A DNA stretch of 64,000 bases from Trogon surrucura (taxonomy: Eukaryota; Chordata; Aves; Trogoniformes; Trogonidae): assembly GCA_020746105.1 (NCBI GenBank), contig CM036617.1, positions 34,067,898 through 34,131,897 of the forward strand, in the 5' to 3' direction. A model generated the notes under the pieces. The model saw only the letters and a program-made list of their open reading frames with translations, made no database searches and was not told the DNA's origin. The translations under genes and the position numbers were made by a program. Positions 26,501-36,966 of this stretch are shown here, one piece after another; position 1 is the first letter of the stretch; the number at the start of each line of letters is the position of its first letter.

Positions 26501-28922
26501 TAAGACGGCTGTGAAAAAAAAAATACGGTTAACTTCCAGCAATATATTCGGGGGTTACAAATTATCATTATTTTTCAAATTCACAGAGGCTTTATTTTTA
26601 GAGAGGATAAAACCTGCTAAGCCTTCAGTTCCTGACACATCTCTTTGGGGTGAGGAGAGAGAGGGATGGCAATTAACGGAGAAGTCTCCAGCAGTGCAAA
26701 TGGGATTGGGCTTGTCTGTGAATTTTAATTTTTCAGCCCCCTAGGAGGGAGGAATTGGTGAGGTGGGCAGCTCACAGCCCTACAAAGGTAACTACTGGTA
26801 AGAAAAACAGAACCGTACCACCACCATTTCAGCAAAATGATTCAGGCCAACATAGGTGGCTCCAGGCTCAGTATCGACTTTCCAGAAATCCTCGACAGTG
26901 TTCTTCGGGAGGGGGTTGACATGACTCCCACGGGATTGCCACCATCACCTGTCCTGCTGGCAACAAGAAGAATTGTGAAAGGTCCAAAGGTGCAGACAAA
27001 CGATGCCAAAAACACCTTTGGTGGACCAGACCTTTACTGTTATTTTTTTCCCTCCTGGAATATCTTTTAATTTAAGCATCTCTGCTGAAAAGAAGAGGAA
27101 GAGCAAACATTTAGAACCATTTATTGAATAAAATCAGGTTTTAAAAGCCTTATTATTGTTCCAGGACACAATGGTCGTTACTGTTTTTGTTAGTAAGTAC
27201 CCGTGTGATTTAAAGCTGCTGACAGCACCAGACGCTCACAATGAAATCATCTCTCCCTCCCCTCCCCGCAGTTCAGGCAGACACTCATTTGTATGTATGG
27301 GTTCAGCCTGTCTGCTGCGGCTGGCCAAAGCGACAGATACTAATGGCATATGTTAATTACAACCCAACAACTTCCTTTCATTTGGGTGTTTATTAACATT
27401 CTCACTCCTGCCCGTGGAGGCAGCTGGCGGGAGATGCCGAGGCTGCTGGGGGTCACATGCGATCTCCAATCTGGGACCGCGACATCCACCAGACTGCGCC
27501 TGTCGGTCAGCCGGTCCAGCATCCCCGAGAAGGTTTTTTTATCCCCTCTCTCTGCTTATAAAGGCTGCAGAGAGGTTGGAAAAGGAGATGGGAGATGGGG
27601 AGGAAACTTCCAGCCATGGCTGCCAGTCTCTCAACCTCTCCGGGTGCTACTCTGCGCCAAATGCGGGATTTCCCCTGGAACGCCATGATGTAACAGGCCC
27701 AAATAGCTGGGAAATAGCTCAGTAATTTGGAATTTAGGGGGATCATAAAGTATTTAGTGTAACTGGTGTAAGCAACCAAACAGGTTTTGCTGGGAATAAG
27801 AGGAATTGCCATCTCACGTAGAGCTAGGATGCATTTACCCCAATTTCCGAGCGTAATCAGAGACAAATATATCAAAGGCAAACATAAGAAAAATTTAAAG
27901 GGACTATTAGGAAGTGTGTATTATTTCAGGTGACATTCCCTTATCTTTCCCCTAACAACTGATTTCTGACATTGGAAAAATGAGATTAAAAGTTATTTTT
28001 TAAGAAAGAAAAGATACCAGATTCTTGTTTCTAAACCCTTTGTCCTTATTGAGGGCTATCTGTTTCAATAATTCCTGTATGGCATGGTGTTCCAAAGGTG
28101 GTCAGTTAACTCTATATTGTATTTTAAAAAAATGCCTTTTCAAGTTGTTGTGCTTCAACTTCATGCAACTTTATTCCTATCAGTGTGCTGGCCTGGAGTC
28201 AATGGCCACTGGAGCAGGACGGAATGCAGGCAGGTTTTGCAGACGTAGTGCAAACCCATGAAGCTCAAGGTATAAAAAAAACCCCAAATATAATAAAAAA
28301 GCAAAGTCAGATGCAGAACCACAAAAGAGAGTTGTACGAGCAGATTAGTCTCTGCCGCCTTTAAAAAAAAAAAAAAATTGTATTAATCAAAAGGCGTTTG
28401 CAGGAGTGGTTTGTAGGAGGCAGCTGTGTGGCTGGTGGGAAGCTCTGAGGTAGCATGAAAGGAAAAACAGGAGAGCTCCTTTGCTTTTGTTTTTGGACTG
28501 GTTTTGATGCATGTCAAACCGCGCGTGAGGTATGCCTGAATATTTGGGGTATTCCTCTCAGCACGCATCAGGCTGCATTTGGCATCTGGGGACTTCATGC
28601 AGCATTGTGCTGCTCTGGTAAGTCCCTGCATAATTCCCTGCAGCCTCCACTCATCTGGAAGTAAAGCATAATTAGCAATTTTTGTTACCTCACTATTTAA
28701 CCCTTCTATGTGGCTTTTTTGTGTGTGTATGCTGTTCATTCACAAGTATCTAAGACAAAATGGTACAACTGCTTTTATTTGTCGAGGTGTGCAAAGAATT
28801 ATAGTAGATTAGTAGGACACAATTATCCTTTACAGTTGGCTGTTTTCTTCCTTCTGTATCCTGTTACCTTCTTGAGGTTAATTATTTTAGCTACCGGTTT
28901 GACCAATTTTTTTTGCACATTT
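23519..28922. other. Unique stretch, no gene recognised; CpG-richer patch near 27.4 kb
   Basis: The longest frame in the window (25228-25851 minus, 207 codons) lies here. Its composition is uneven, the opposite strand is also open, and no family is recognisable, so I do not call a gene. T10A8 at 26041-26058 and A15 at 28363-28377 are simple tracts. A CpG-richer patch at about 27405-27535, followed by TATAAAG at 27557, is discussed as a finding. Confidence 0.5.
27405..27570 (+). promoter_or_regulatory. CpG-richer patch followed by a TATA-like box (speculative)
   Basis: By eye, about ten CpG dinucleotides fall within 27411-27530, against a CpG-poor background. TATAAAG follows at 27557-27563. 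The preceding 80 bases include GCATATGTTAATTACAACCC, which looks like a composite of E-box and homeodomain cores. No gene starts convincingly downstream, so this could equally be an enhancer or chance. Confidence 0.2.
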
Positions 28923-29855
28923 TCACAGAATCACAGAGTGTTAGAGGTTGGAAGGGACCTCAAAGATCATCTAGTCCAGCCCCCCCTGCCAGAGCAGGAT
29001 CACCTACAGTAGATCGCACAGGAACGTGTCCAGTCAGGTTTTGAAAGTCTCCAGAGAAGGAGACTCCACAACCTCCCTGGGCAGCCTGTTCCAGTGCTCT
29101 GTCACCCTCACTGTGAAAAAGTTTTTCCTCATATTTTTGTGGAACCTCCTGTGTTCCAGCCTGCACCCATTGTGTCCCCCCCCCCCGTCCTGTCAATGGA
29201 CGCTGCTGAAAAGAGCCTGGTTCCATCCTTGTGACACTCCCCCTTTCACATATTTATAAACATTAATGAGGTCACCCCTCAACCTCCTCTTCTCCAAGCT
29301 AAAGAGACCCAGCTCCTTCAGCCTTTCCTCATAAGGGAGATGCTCCATTCCCTTCATCATCTTTGTGGCTCTGCGCTGGACTCTCTCCAGCAGTTCCCTG
29401 TCCTTCTTGAGCTGAGGGGCCCAGAACTGGACACAATATTCCAGATGTGGCCTCACCAGGGCAGAGTAGAGGGGCAGGAGGACCTCTCTCGACCTACTTG
29501 CTGCTCCCCTTCTAACACACCCCAGGATGCCATTGGCCTTCTTGGCCACAAGGGCACATTGCTGGCTCATGGTCATCCTGCTGTCCACTAGAACCCCCAG
29601 GTCCCTTTCCTCTGCGCTGGTCTCCAGCAGGTCAGTCCCCAGCCTGCACTGGCACATGGGGTTATTCTTTCCCAAGTGCAAAACTCTACACTTGCCCTTG
29701 TTGATCTTCATAAGATTTCTCCCCACCCAACCCTCCAGCCTGTCCAGGTCTCGCTGAATGGCAGCACAGCCTTCTGGGGTGTCAACCACTCCTCCCAGTT
29801 TTGTGTCATCAGCAAACTTGCTGACAACACTCTCTAATCCCTCATCCAGGTAATT
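28923..29855 (-). mobile_element. CR1 LINE, longest fragment, keeps RT FADD motif
   Basis: About 930 bases of minus-strand CR1. The element's 3' end is at 28923 (tail TCACAGAATCACAGAGTG as read on plus) and its 5' truncation is at about 29855. It carries the last part of the reverse-transcriptase domain through the ORF2 C-terminus. The 3' part is disrupted: a C-run near 29178-29190 and small indels shift the [12 protein letters not shown] region out of frame with the upstream ORF. It belongs to the same subfamily as the copies at 7.0 and 23.1 kb. An A-rich tract (29858-29923) abuts its 5' end, so the insertion or truncation fell at low-complexity DNA. Confidence 0.97.
29193..29855 (-). pseudogene. 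CR1 ORF2 fragment: RT catalytic motif to C-terminus
   Basis: Minus-strand reading frame inside the CR1 element, open from the truncation edge. It encodes [20 protein letters not shown], where FADD (codons at 29805-29816) is the reverse-transcriptase catalytic box (F/YxDD). This continues as [96 protein letters not shown] and [20 protein letters not shown], then leaves the family sequence after KGG and stops. The endonuclease domain and most of the RT palm are missing through 5' truncation. Family role: target-primed reverse transcription of CR1 RNA. This copy cannot be active. Confidence 0.93.
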
Positions 29856-29857
29856 TT

Positions 29858-29923
29858 AAAATGAAACAAAATAAAACAAAATGAAACAAAACAAAACTAA
29901 AGTGAAATAAAATAAAATAAAAT
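29858..29923. repeat. A-rich tract, (AAAAC/AAAAT)n-like
   Basis: Degenerate pentamer/hexamer runs (ATGAAACAAA, ATAAAACAAA, GAAATAAAATAAAAT) directly adjoining the 5' truncated edge of the CR1 element. Confidence 0.9.
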
Positions 29924-31569
29924 GTTTGATACCATGTAAGTCATAACATAAATGGCCAACTGAGGAAGAGTTTCGATTTTTGTGCATAGTTCATCCTCAA
30001 ATTCCAGCATCTCACATTTGGCCCTGGAGGCTGTTCTTGAGGAATTCAGTGTTACTCAGTGGAGGATCTATAGTGTGAAGCCGAGTCAGGAGATGATTCT
30101 GCATGGCATACAGCACCTTTTTCCGTATAGGAGATGGAAAATGGCTCCTCTCTTTTACTAGTGGGACACAGGACAAGCTCTGTCTATGCAAAGCTGCCTG
30201 TGGATTCATTCTTCTTTGTGCTGACCCAGAGCAGAGCTGAACGGGGTTACTCATGGTCTCTAAGGCTCTCAACAGGACTGGAAAAGTCATATCTGGGATG
30301 AGTAAGCCAGATCAGCAGAATAAACTTTTTTTTTTTTTACCCAGTGTTTTCATCCAGCAAAATCCCCACACAATCAGTTGTCACAGAACACCAAACACAG
30401 CCCCGAAAGCATGTCAGATGAGCAAGGGCGCTTGGTTTAGCAGCCTCTATTGAAAATTACTCTGCTTCTTGTTTAAAGACAAGACATTTAATTATCTGGT
30501 CGTACATTGTTCTCACTCCCCATGCTGCTGGACTCGTGGAACATTTTAGTTGTTCATTAAGATGCAGTAAAGCCAAAACATTTGAATACTACAGCAATGA
30601 AGAGTTTGCATGCCTTGTAGCAGTCCTCTGTATCTATCCCATGGAAAGAGGCTGTCCACAAGACAGGGGAAAACTCATTTCTTTCTGCATGAGAAAAACA
30701 TAATCCTATACTACAACAACCATGTAACTGGGCTAGGGCTAGGTTTTAATGAGAGCTTACAAATGGGGATAAATCCTCTGTCATTAGTCCAGCGCAAGGG
30801 CAGTCATGGTGCCTGCATAGGCCCATGGGCAATTGCACAGTGAAAGGATTGTTTCAGTGCTCTGTGGCTTTGACTTTACTTTTATATTAATAGAAATGAT
30901 CAACTTAGAGCAGGAACGTCCTTGGATGGCTTGTGCTGTGTTCTGTGGGAATGTGCCCTGTCCTAAAGGACAAATCATCCTGCCTGAAAGTCTCTGGCTG
31001 GTAAATCCCAGCTATCACACGGGTGTTCTTTCTTGCGCCCTTTGTCCCTGTGTACATAACCACAAACCACACCAAGGAGTCCCTTCCCCCATGAAGTTAT
31101 ATCCTTTGTGGCATCTACTGAAAAGCCATGATGCCAGGTTTTTCCAACCACAGGCTCCCCGCAGTTGCAGGTATATCCCTCCCCAGTTCAATAAGTGTAC
31201 ATTTGTCAGGAGAAATAGACAAAACTGAGAGGCTGGAAGAAGCAATACAAGAGGAATTAGTGAGAGTTTGTCACTGACCGTGGTAGAGAGAATGCACTGG
31301 GTGAAGCAAATATGGCCCATATTTCCAGTAAAGCCTGGTGACACGTGTAAGTCCTCTTTTCACCTCTGTTTTGGCCAGCATCCTTGTTGATCCTATGTGG
31401 AGCCAAACGCTCCGATCACCAGGAGGTGCTGCTTCTGCAGATGCCCTCTGGGCAGCCACCGCTGACTCCAGAAGCACTCTTCATCACGACCTCAAGCTCT
31501 CTGGGGATGACCTTTGAGGCAGGACCTCGGATATTGTTTCCCAGCCTGAAAGCCTGATCACTTTAGAGG
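29924..31569. other. Unique non-coding stretch, no gene recognised
   Basis: No gene or repeat family recognised. Includes a T-run near 30328-30339. Frames of up to about 131 codons have no recognisable features. Confidence 0.55.
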
Positions 31570-31746
31570 CTCACCGCCCAGAGAGGTGGTCAATGCCCCA
31601 CCCCTAGAAACATTCAAGGTCAGGTTGGACAAGGCTCTGAGCAACCTGTTCTGGTGGATGGTGTCGCTGCTCATTGCAGGTGTGTTAGACTAGATGATCT
31701 TTAAAGGTCTCTTCCAATTCAAAACATTCTAGGATTCTATGATTCT
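31570..31746 (+). mobile_element. CR1 LINE, short 3' fragment (ATTCTATG tail)
   Basis: GCCCAGAGAGGTGGT, AACATTCAAGGTCAGGTTGG, ACTAGATGATCTTTAAAGG and CTAGGATTCTATGATTCT follow the order of a CR1 3' end. Several mismatches to the other copies indicate an older insertion. Only about the last 180 bases remain. Confidence 0.88.
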
Positions 31747-32787
31747 TCTCCTTCTTATTTCATGCACCGTGTACCAAACAACCAAGAAGTGTAACTGATA
31801 TAAGACAGAGCTGCCAGTAAAAACATCCCCTCTAAGTCCTTAAGGAATTTGGGATATTTTTTCACTGGACTAAGACCCTCCAAAGCACAGTGATTGTACC
31901 AGTCTTGAAAATAAAAGCTGTGGACTAGGAAGTCTTGAATCAGGAACAGGAAGCACTGGCTGAACTGATAACTGAAACGCTGTTTTAAAACAACCTGGTG
32001 AGTACAGTGGGGCAGCAGCAGCCCAGCATGGCTTCTCCAAGGACAGGCTGTGCCTCTCCCATCATCTACTAGCTCATCTGCTAGTAAACACCAGAAACAA
32101 TTCCAAACCAGACTTGGTTTCTCAGGAGGATCTTAAAATCGCTCCTCAGAAAACTGAACAGGCGCATGGGTAAAAGTCGGTCATGGGTAAAAATTGCAAA
32201 TGAGAGCGTAAAGCAAGAGGTTGCTTGCAATATGGCAAAGGCAGCACGTGGCTACAGGTGTCCTGGTGGGCAGAGCAGAAGGAGAGGAAGAGAAGAGGAA
32301 ATATGCTGAAGACATCAATTTTCCCAGGTTAATTGAAACTAGGAAAACCTATGAGGTGCTTCAGAGATGAGGTCAAAGTAGTCTGAGGGAGTACAGAAAG
32401 AGCAATAAAGAGATTTGAGGAGCGGAAGAGACTGAAAGATGAAAAGGCTCGGGTAAGAGTGATGGTAAATATGAAGGAACCTGACAGAATGACTTGAGAT
32501 AATATAAAACATGTCAGCTGAAGTAACACAGAGAATTTCAGCTGAACACATTATTTCCTTTTATTTAACACAAGAGCAAAGTGACATCAGATGAAAATGA
32601 AAGACAACGGGTATAAACATCTCCCAAAGAAATCCTGATTTTTCAGAACAACATGCACCTCGACTGCCATAACTGAGTACATGTAGTTTCTTTTTTTATT
32701 CTGCCTGCCTACAGGGCTATGTCTATAGGTGTGCGACTTCTTGTTTCACTCATGACATTAACAGCAAATGCTTCCTGCATTTTTGCC
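31747..32787. other. Unique non-coding stretch
   Basis: Nothing recognised apart from a small direct repeat of CATGGGTAAAA near 32164 and 32181. Confidence 0.5.
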
Positions 32788-32900
32788 AGGTAGGGATCAT
32801 CTAGTCCACCCCCCCTGCTAAAGTAGGATTGTCTAGAGCACATTACATGGGATTGCATCCAGGTGGGCTTTGAAAGTCTCCAAAGACGGAGACTTTCACT
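32788..32900 (-). mobile_element. CR1 LINE, degraded minus-strand fragment
   Basis: GGGATCATCTAGTCCACCCC, then AGTAGGATTGTCTAGAGCAC, then TCCAGGTGGGCTTTGAAAGT and TCTCCAAAGACGGAGAC match the minus strand of a CR1 3' region. The terminal octamer tail is missing on the left (expected just before 32788) and the match stops at about 32900, so both ends are gone. Confidence 0.8.
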
Positions 32901-35900
32901 TTCTTCTAGGATTAGACATTTCTGGAAGCAAATAACTCAACTGATTTGACTAGTGGGCTGGGACTTATGTCCATAGCAAATGTCTGCAGTCAGGTGGAGA
33001 CGCAGTGCACATGCTACAGGAAGCCAAATGAATTACCGTCTTTAAAAGCCCAGTGGCCAGAGCTGCAATATGTTCATTTTGCATGTACTACTTAAATAGT
33101 ATCACATGCAGAAGAGTCAGCAATCGCAATAACATGTGCAAGCATAGGCCAACCAGATTTTTTAGAGAGAGCCTGGGATGAGTGGCTCCCCTCAATCTAA
33201 TGCCACAGTTTTCAGTATCTGCACTGCAAAGGGAAGATACTGTGGTGTGTTTGCATGCGCAGCCAGGAGTGAGAAGCACAGGGCAGAGCTCAAACTCACA
33301 CCTTGAGATCCTGCAAGACTAACTGAAAATACCGGTGAAGGTTACGCAGGAGTGGGAAATCTGCCAAACAGTTATATCCCAAAGCAAGAGAAAGTGAAAA
33401 TGTTCCCGTTTAGGCATTTGTTATTATGATGTTGTTTACTTACTTCATTCAAATTTCATTTTTTTCTTTAGTAAGTGCATTTCTTGTTACCTATCTGACT
33501 CCTGTTTGAGAACGTTTTGAGAATGCCCATCAGACAATTTAGCTCATTTTTCCCAGGTTGCTGGTTCTGAGCTCAAGCTGGAGTGTTTGTAGTGATGCCC
33601 TTACACTTGAACCCAGCCCTCACCACTGCCCATCAAGTCCTGGCAGAAGGGTTATGTACACATGACTCTTATTCACTCCTTTGGAAAAGTTGGACAGGCG
33701 TCCAAGGACAGGCTTTGTCTCCATGAGCTGACACAATATCTCATTATGGTCTGGAAGGATCGTTCTGAGAGATTCAGTGCTGGGATGACAAATCCGTAAA
33801 CTCCTTGGGGATCTGTTTCTTTGTAAATACACAGACGTGACTCAGATTATACTAATGTAGTTATGTGTGAAAATTCAGGGGGAAAATATAACCCCAAACC
33901 ACCTTCATCAGAAAATAAGCTGCAAAGCCAAATGTTACTGCATGCTTTTCCTGCCTGGCTATCAGCAGTTTGCAAGTCCTCTCTTGTTGGCCCTTGGGAA
34001 ACAACACATCCCTTGAGCACCAAGCAGTATCAAAGCAATGCCAATGCTCTCCAGCGTGACAGAAAAAGCAAGCTTGCAAAAAATTGTTGACAATCTCAAT
34101 TGGCCTAGATGGTCGATGAAGCCCCTCCTGTATGCCACGCTGTCCAATCCCCACAGGCGTAAGTGTTTGTCCCATGGGACTCTTGTAGCTCCTTGTGCTT
34201 GCTAAAGGCTCCCAGATCTCATCCTGCTCATCAGCAAGCCTTTGGAGGGTTTGATGTTGCAAGTCCTTCGCTAATGGGCTGTGCACTGGTGCTAATGAGG
34301 TTCAGAGCACTGACCACAGGGAGGATGGGCCACTTGTTATTTTCCTAATTAATTCAAGAACTAATCATATGGTAGCATGTTCCAGAAGACAGCCCATCTA
34401 ATGACCGAATTAAGAAGTCTGAACAAATCTATCCCCTCTGCATTCGCCTTTGAGTATTTTTCCCTGCCTTTTGTAACTCATTTGAACAAAAGATGGTAAA
34501 AAAATCTTGTTCCCCCAGCTGCTTGTGTTGTCCCCTATGGCAGCTCATCTTGTACATTAGCTCCTTCTGCTATTTTAAATCATCTGGCATTCCTCTTGGG
34601 CCCACCCATCCTGCATATGCTGAGCTTAAATTCTTCACCCCTACTGGGAGATGACATTAGCTCTCTGCTTCACTGCCTCTCCCATCTTACTCAAAGCTTA
34701 TCTAAACCCACACTTGCTCATATCTCCAATTTTTCTTTTTCTCTCAGTCATAACACTCTAATTAGAGCCTCGAAGCATACAGAGATGTGATTTGCATGAA
34801 AGACACTATTCAAAATGAAACTGAATCCCAACTCACGCAGCTTAGCTGCAACATTTGAAGGTGATAAGTTATTTAGAGCCCTCACTTCTTGTCATTATTT
34901 TCTAAAACACTCAAAGGCCTCTTCATCTGCTTTTTTCTAAAGGATCAGAGCTAGTTTCTCTAGTTTTTCTGGATGGGTAATAACCTCATAGCTCTGTACT
35001 ATGTTAAATAAACCCTGGAAGAGTTTCCACATTCCTCTTCAGTGTGTATATATTTACTTGAACATATATCACCTGTTACCCAGCCCACACAGTGGATGTC
35101 TATCTCCTGTGTTAAAAGACACAAAATAAGGCTATTAATATAAACATCTGCACTCACCACTTTTTTTGCTCCTCCAAAGTTGCTTACTGAAAAAAAAAAA
35201 AAAAAGAAGACAGGAAAAGTTAGTCATATCACAGTGGTAGGTAACTTCAAAGTGAAGTACTAGAAGAAAAGACGAAGACCTCTTCATAACAATTATTATA
35301 GTTAATGACCATTATCAAATATTAACTATAACATTAAATATGAAAAGTTTGTAAATAACCCACTTTCATACCAAAGTGATTGTCTTCTATTCAAAACCTC
35401 CCGTCAGAAGAAATGCAGCTCCTGGTGCCATTTGGCACGAAGGGGACGTAAGTTACAGAAGACCTGGCACAAGGAATTTGTTCTGCGGCTATTCATGGTG
35501 CCAGTGTTTTCCATGTTAACTCTCCATTTGTGGCCTGCTTGGAGAACAGGATGTGTCCTAGGTGTTGGAGAAAAGCTAGAAAAGGGTCATTTCTTGGTAG
35601 CATATTAAAAATAACATTTGTGAAACAAATTCAGTGCAAACGCATCGGATTGGTTCACTCTGCCCCTGGCAATATTGACAAAGCCTTGCTTGGGGTGTCC
35701 ACAGAGAGCAAGTCACATCCTTGGCTGGGGCACCCTGGCTGTGCTTTGTGAAAATCCCGCTGCCCGTAAGGATGCATTCCCCATCCTAAAAGCTGAGAGA
35801 GCTCCCGGCACACTGAATGCATGGCTAATCCCACGGGAAGCTTTCTGTGCTGTGCTGGTTCAGCAGCCAGCCAGGCAACAGCAAATCGGTTGTGCCGACC

Positions 35901-36865
35901 CAAGCGTTTCCCTGTCCCCCTGCCTTTGAACTGGCAAGGATGAAGAACAAACTTCTCATGAATGAACTTGAGTGCATTGAATGTGGCCCTGGCTGGACTG
36001 GTGGAGCTCTGCTGACCTGCTGGAGAAATGCTGCAAAGGAATGATATAGGGAGTAAAGCACTCATGCATCAGAGCTGAATTTGGCCCCCTAATTTTGATC
36101 TGAGGCAGTACCAGCTGAAGTTATGCAGCACTACATGCAAAACTGAATGTTGCTACCCCAAGGATCAGGGACAAAGGCCAGGACAAGGTTGAATGCAGTG
36201 GTTCGTGCCATGGCAAGGGGAAAAAAACCACCCAAACAATAAGGAGTCCAGATGGAGAACTTTGATTACTGTGTCTGTCCACAGGACACAAAAGATGAGC
36301 AGAACAACTCCTGCTGCTGGGGGAGGCTGCACCCCTGCTCATCACTGCACCCCAGGCTCTCCTTCAGCAGCATCAGTAGCGTCTCTCTGGTTTCCAGGGC
36401 TCTGGCATAGGCAAAGCCAAGGGCAGGGTCACAGATCTTGAGCAAGTCCCTTCCCTCATCCCTGCTTCAGGACACATTTTCCCCACGGGGATCCAACCAC
36501 TTTACCTATGCCTAGAGCTGGTCATGCTCTGTGGGGCTGCACTTATTGTTTCATGTAAAAAATTATTTCTGAGAAGAGCAAGTGAGAGAACGTGTCAGAG
36601 GATGGGAAGAAGTGATTTTGTAACTCCAAATAAGTGCATGCAAACAGGGATGATTGCCAGTGATTACTCCCAGAGCTGTGCCTCCCAGACCCACCACATT
36701 CCCATCCCAAGCTGTTTGCTCTTCTCTCCAGGCTGACTGCTATCATTATCCAACATATATTGTGGAATTTTGCTGGCAACTAGTAAAACTGGGCACTAGA
36801 AATGAGCTTCCTCTGTAGTTACTTCAAAATTCTCAGAGGAACAGTTATTGAGATATGTGGGACGT
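32901..36865. other. Unique stretch, one MIR-like remnant
   Basis: About 4 kb with no recognised gene. A16 tract at 35190-35205 and a MIR-like block at 36428-36490. Minus-strand frames at 33861-34286 (141 codons) and 35655-36065 (136 codons) have no recognisable domain. Confidence 0.5.
36428..36490 (+). repeat. MIR-like ancient SINE remnant (tentative)
   Basis: TCACAGATCTTGAGCAAGTC, CCTTCCCTCATCCCTGCTTC and AGGACACATTTTCCCC follow the MIR core order ('tgtgaccttgggcaagtca... acctctctgtgcctcagtttcccc'). This is the clearest of the MIR-like blocks in the window but still diverged. Confidence 0.45.
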
Positions 36866-36966
36866 ATCACAGCATCACAAGATGGTTGTGGTTGCAAGGA
36901 CCTATGGAGGTCATCTGGCCCAAGCCCTCCACTCACACAGGGCTGATTTCCCAGGTCCATGTCTAG
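36866..36966 (-). mobile_element. CR1 LINE, degraded 3' end
   Basis: ATCACAGCATCACAAGATGG, GGTTGCAAGGACCTATGGAG and GTCATCTGGCCCAAGCCCTC match the minus-strand CR1 terminus with several substitutions. Similarity fades after about 36966. Confidence 0.8.
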
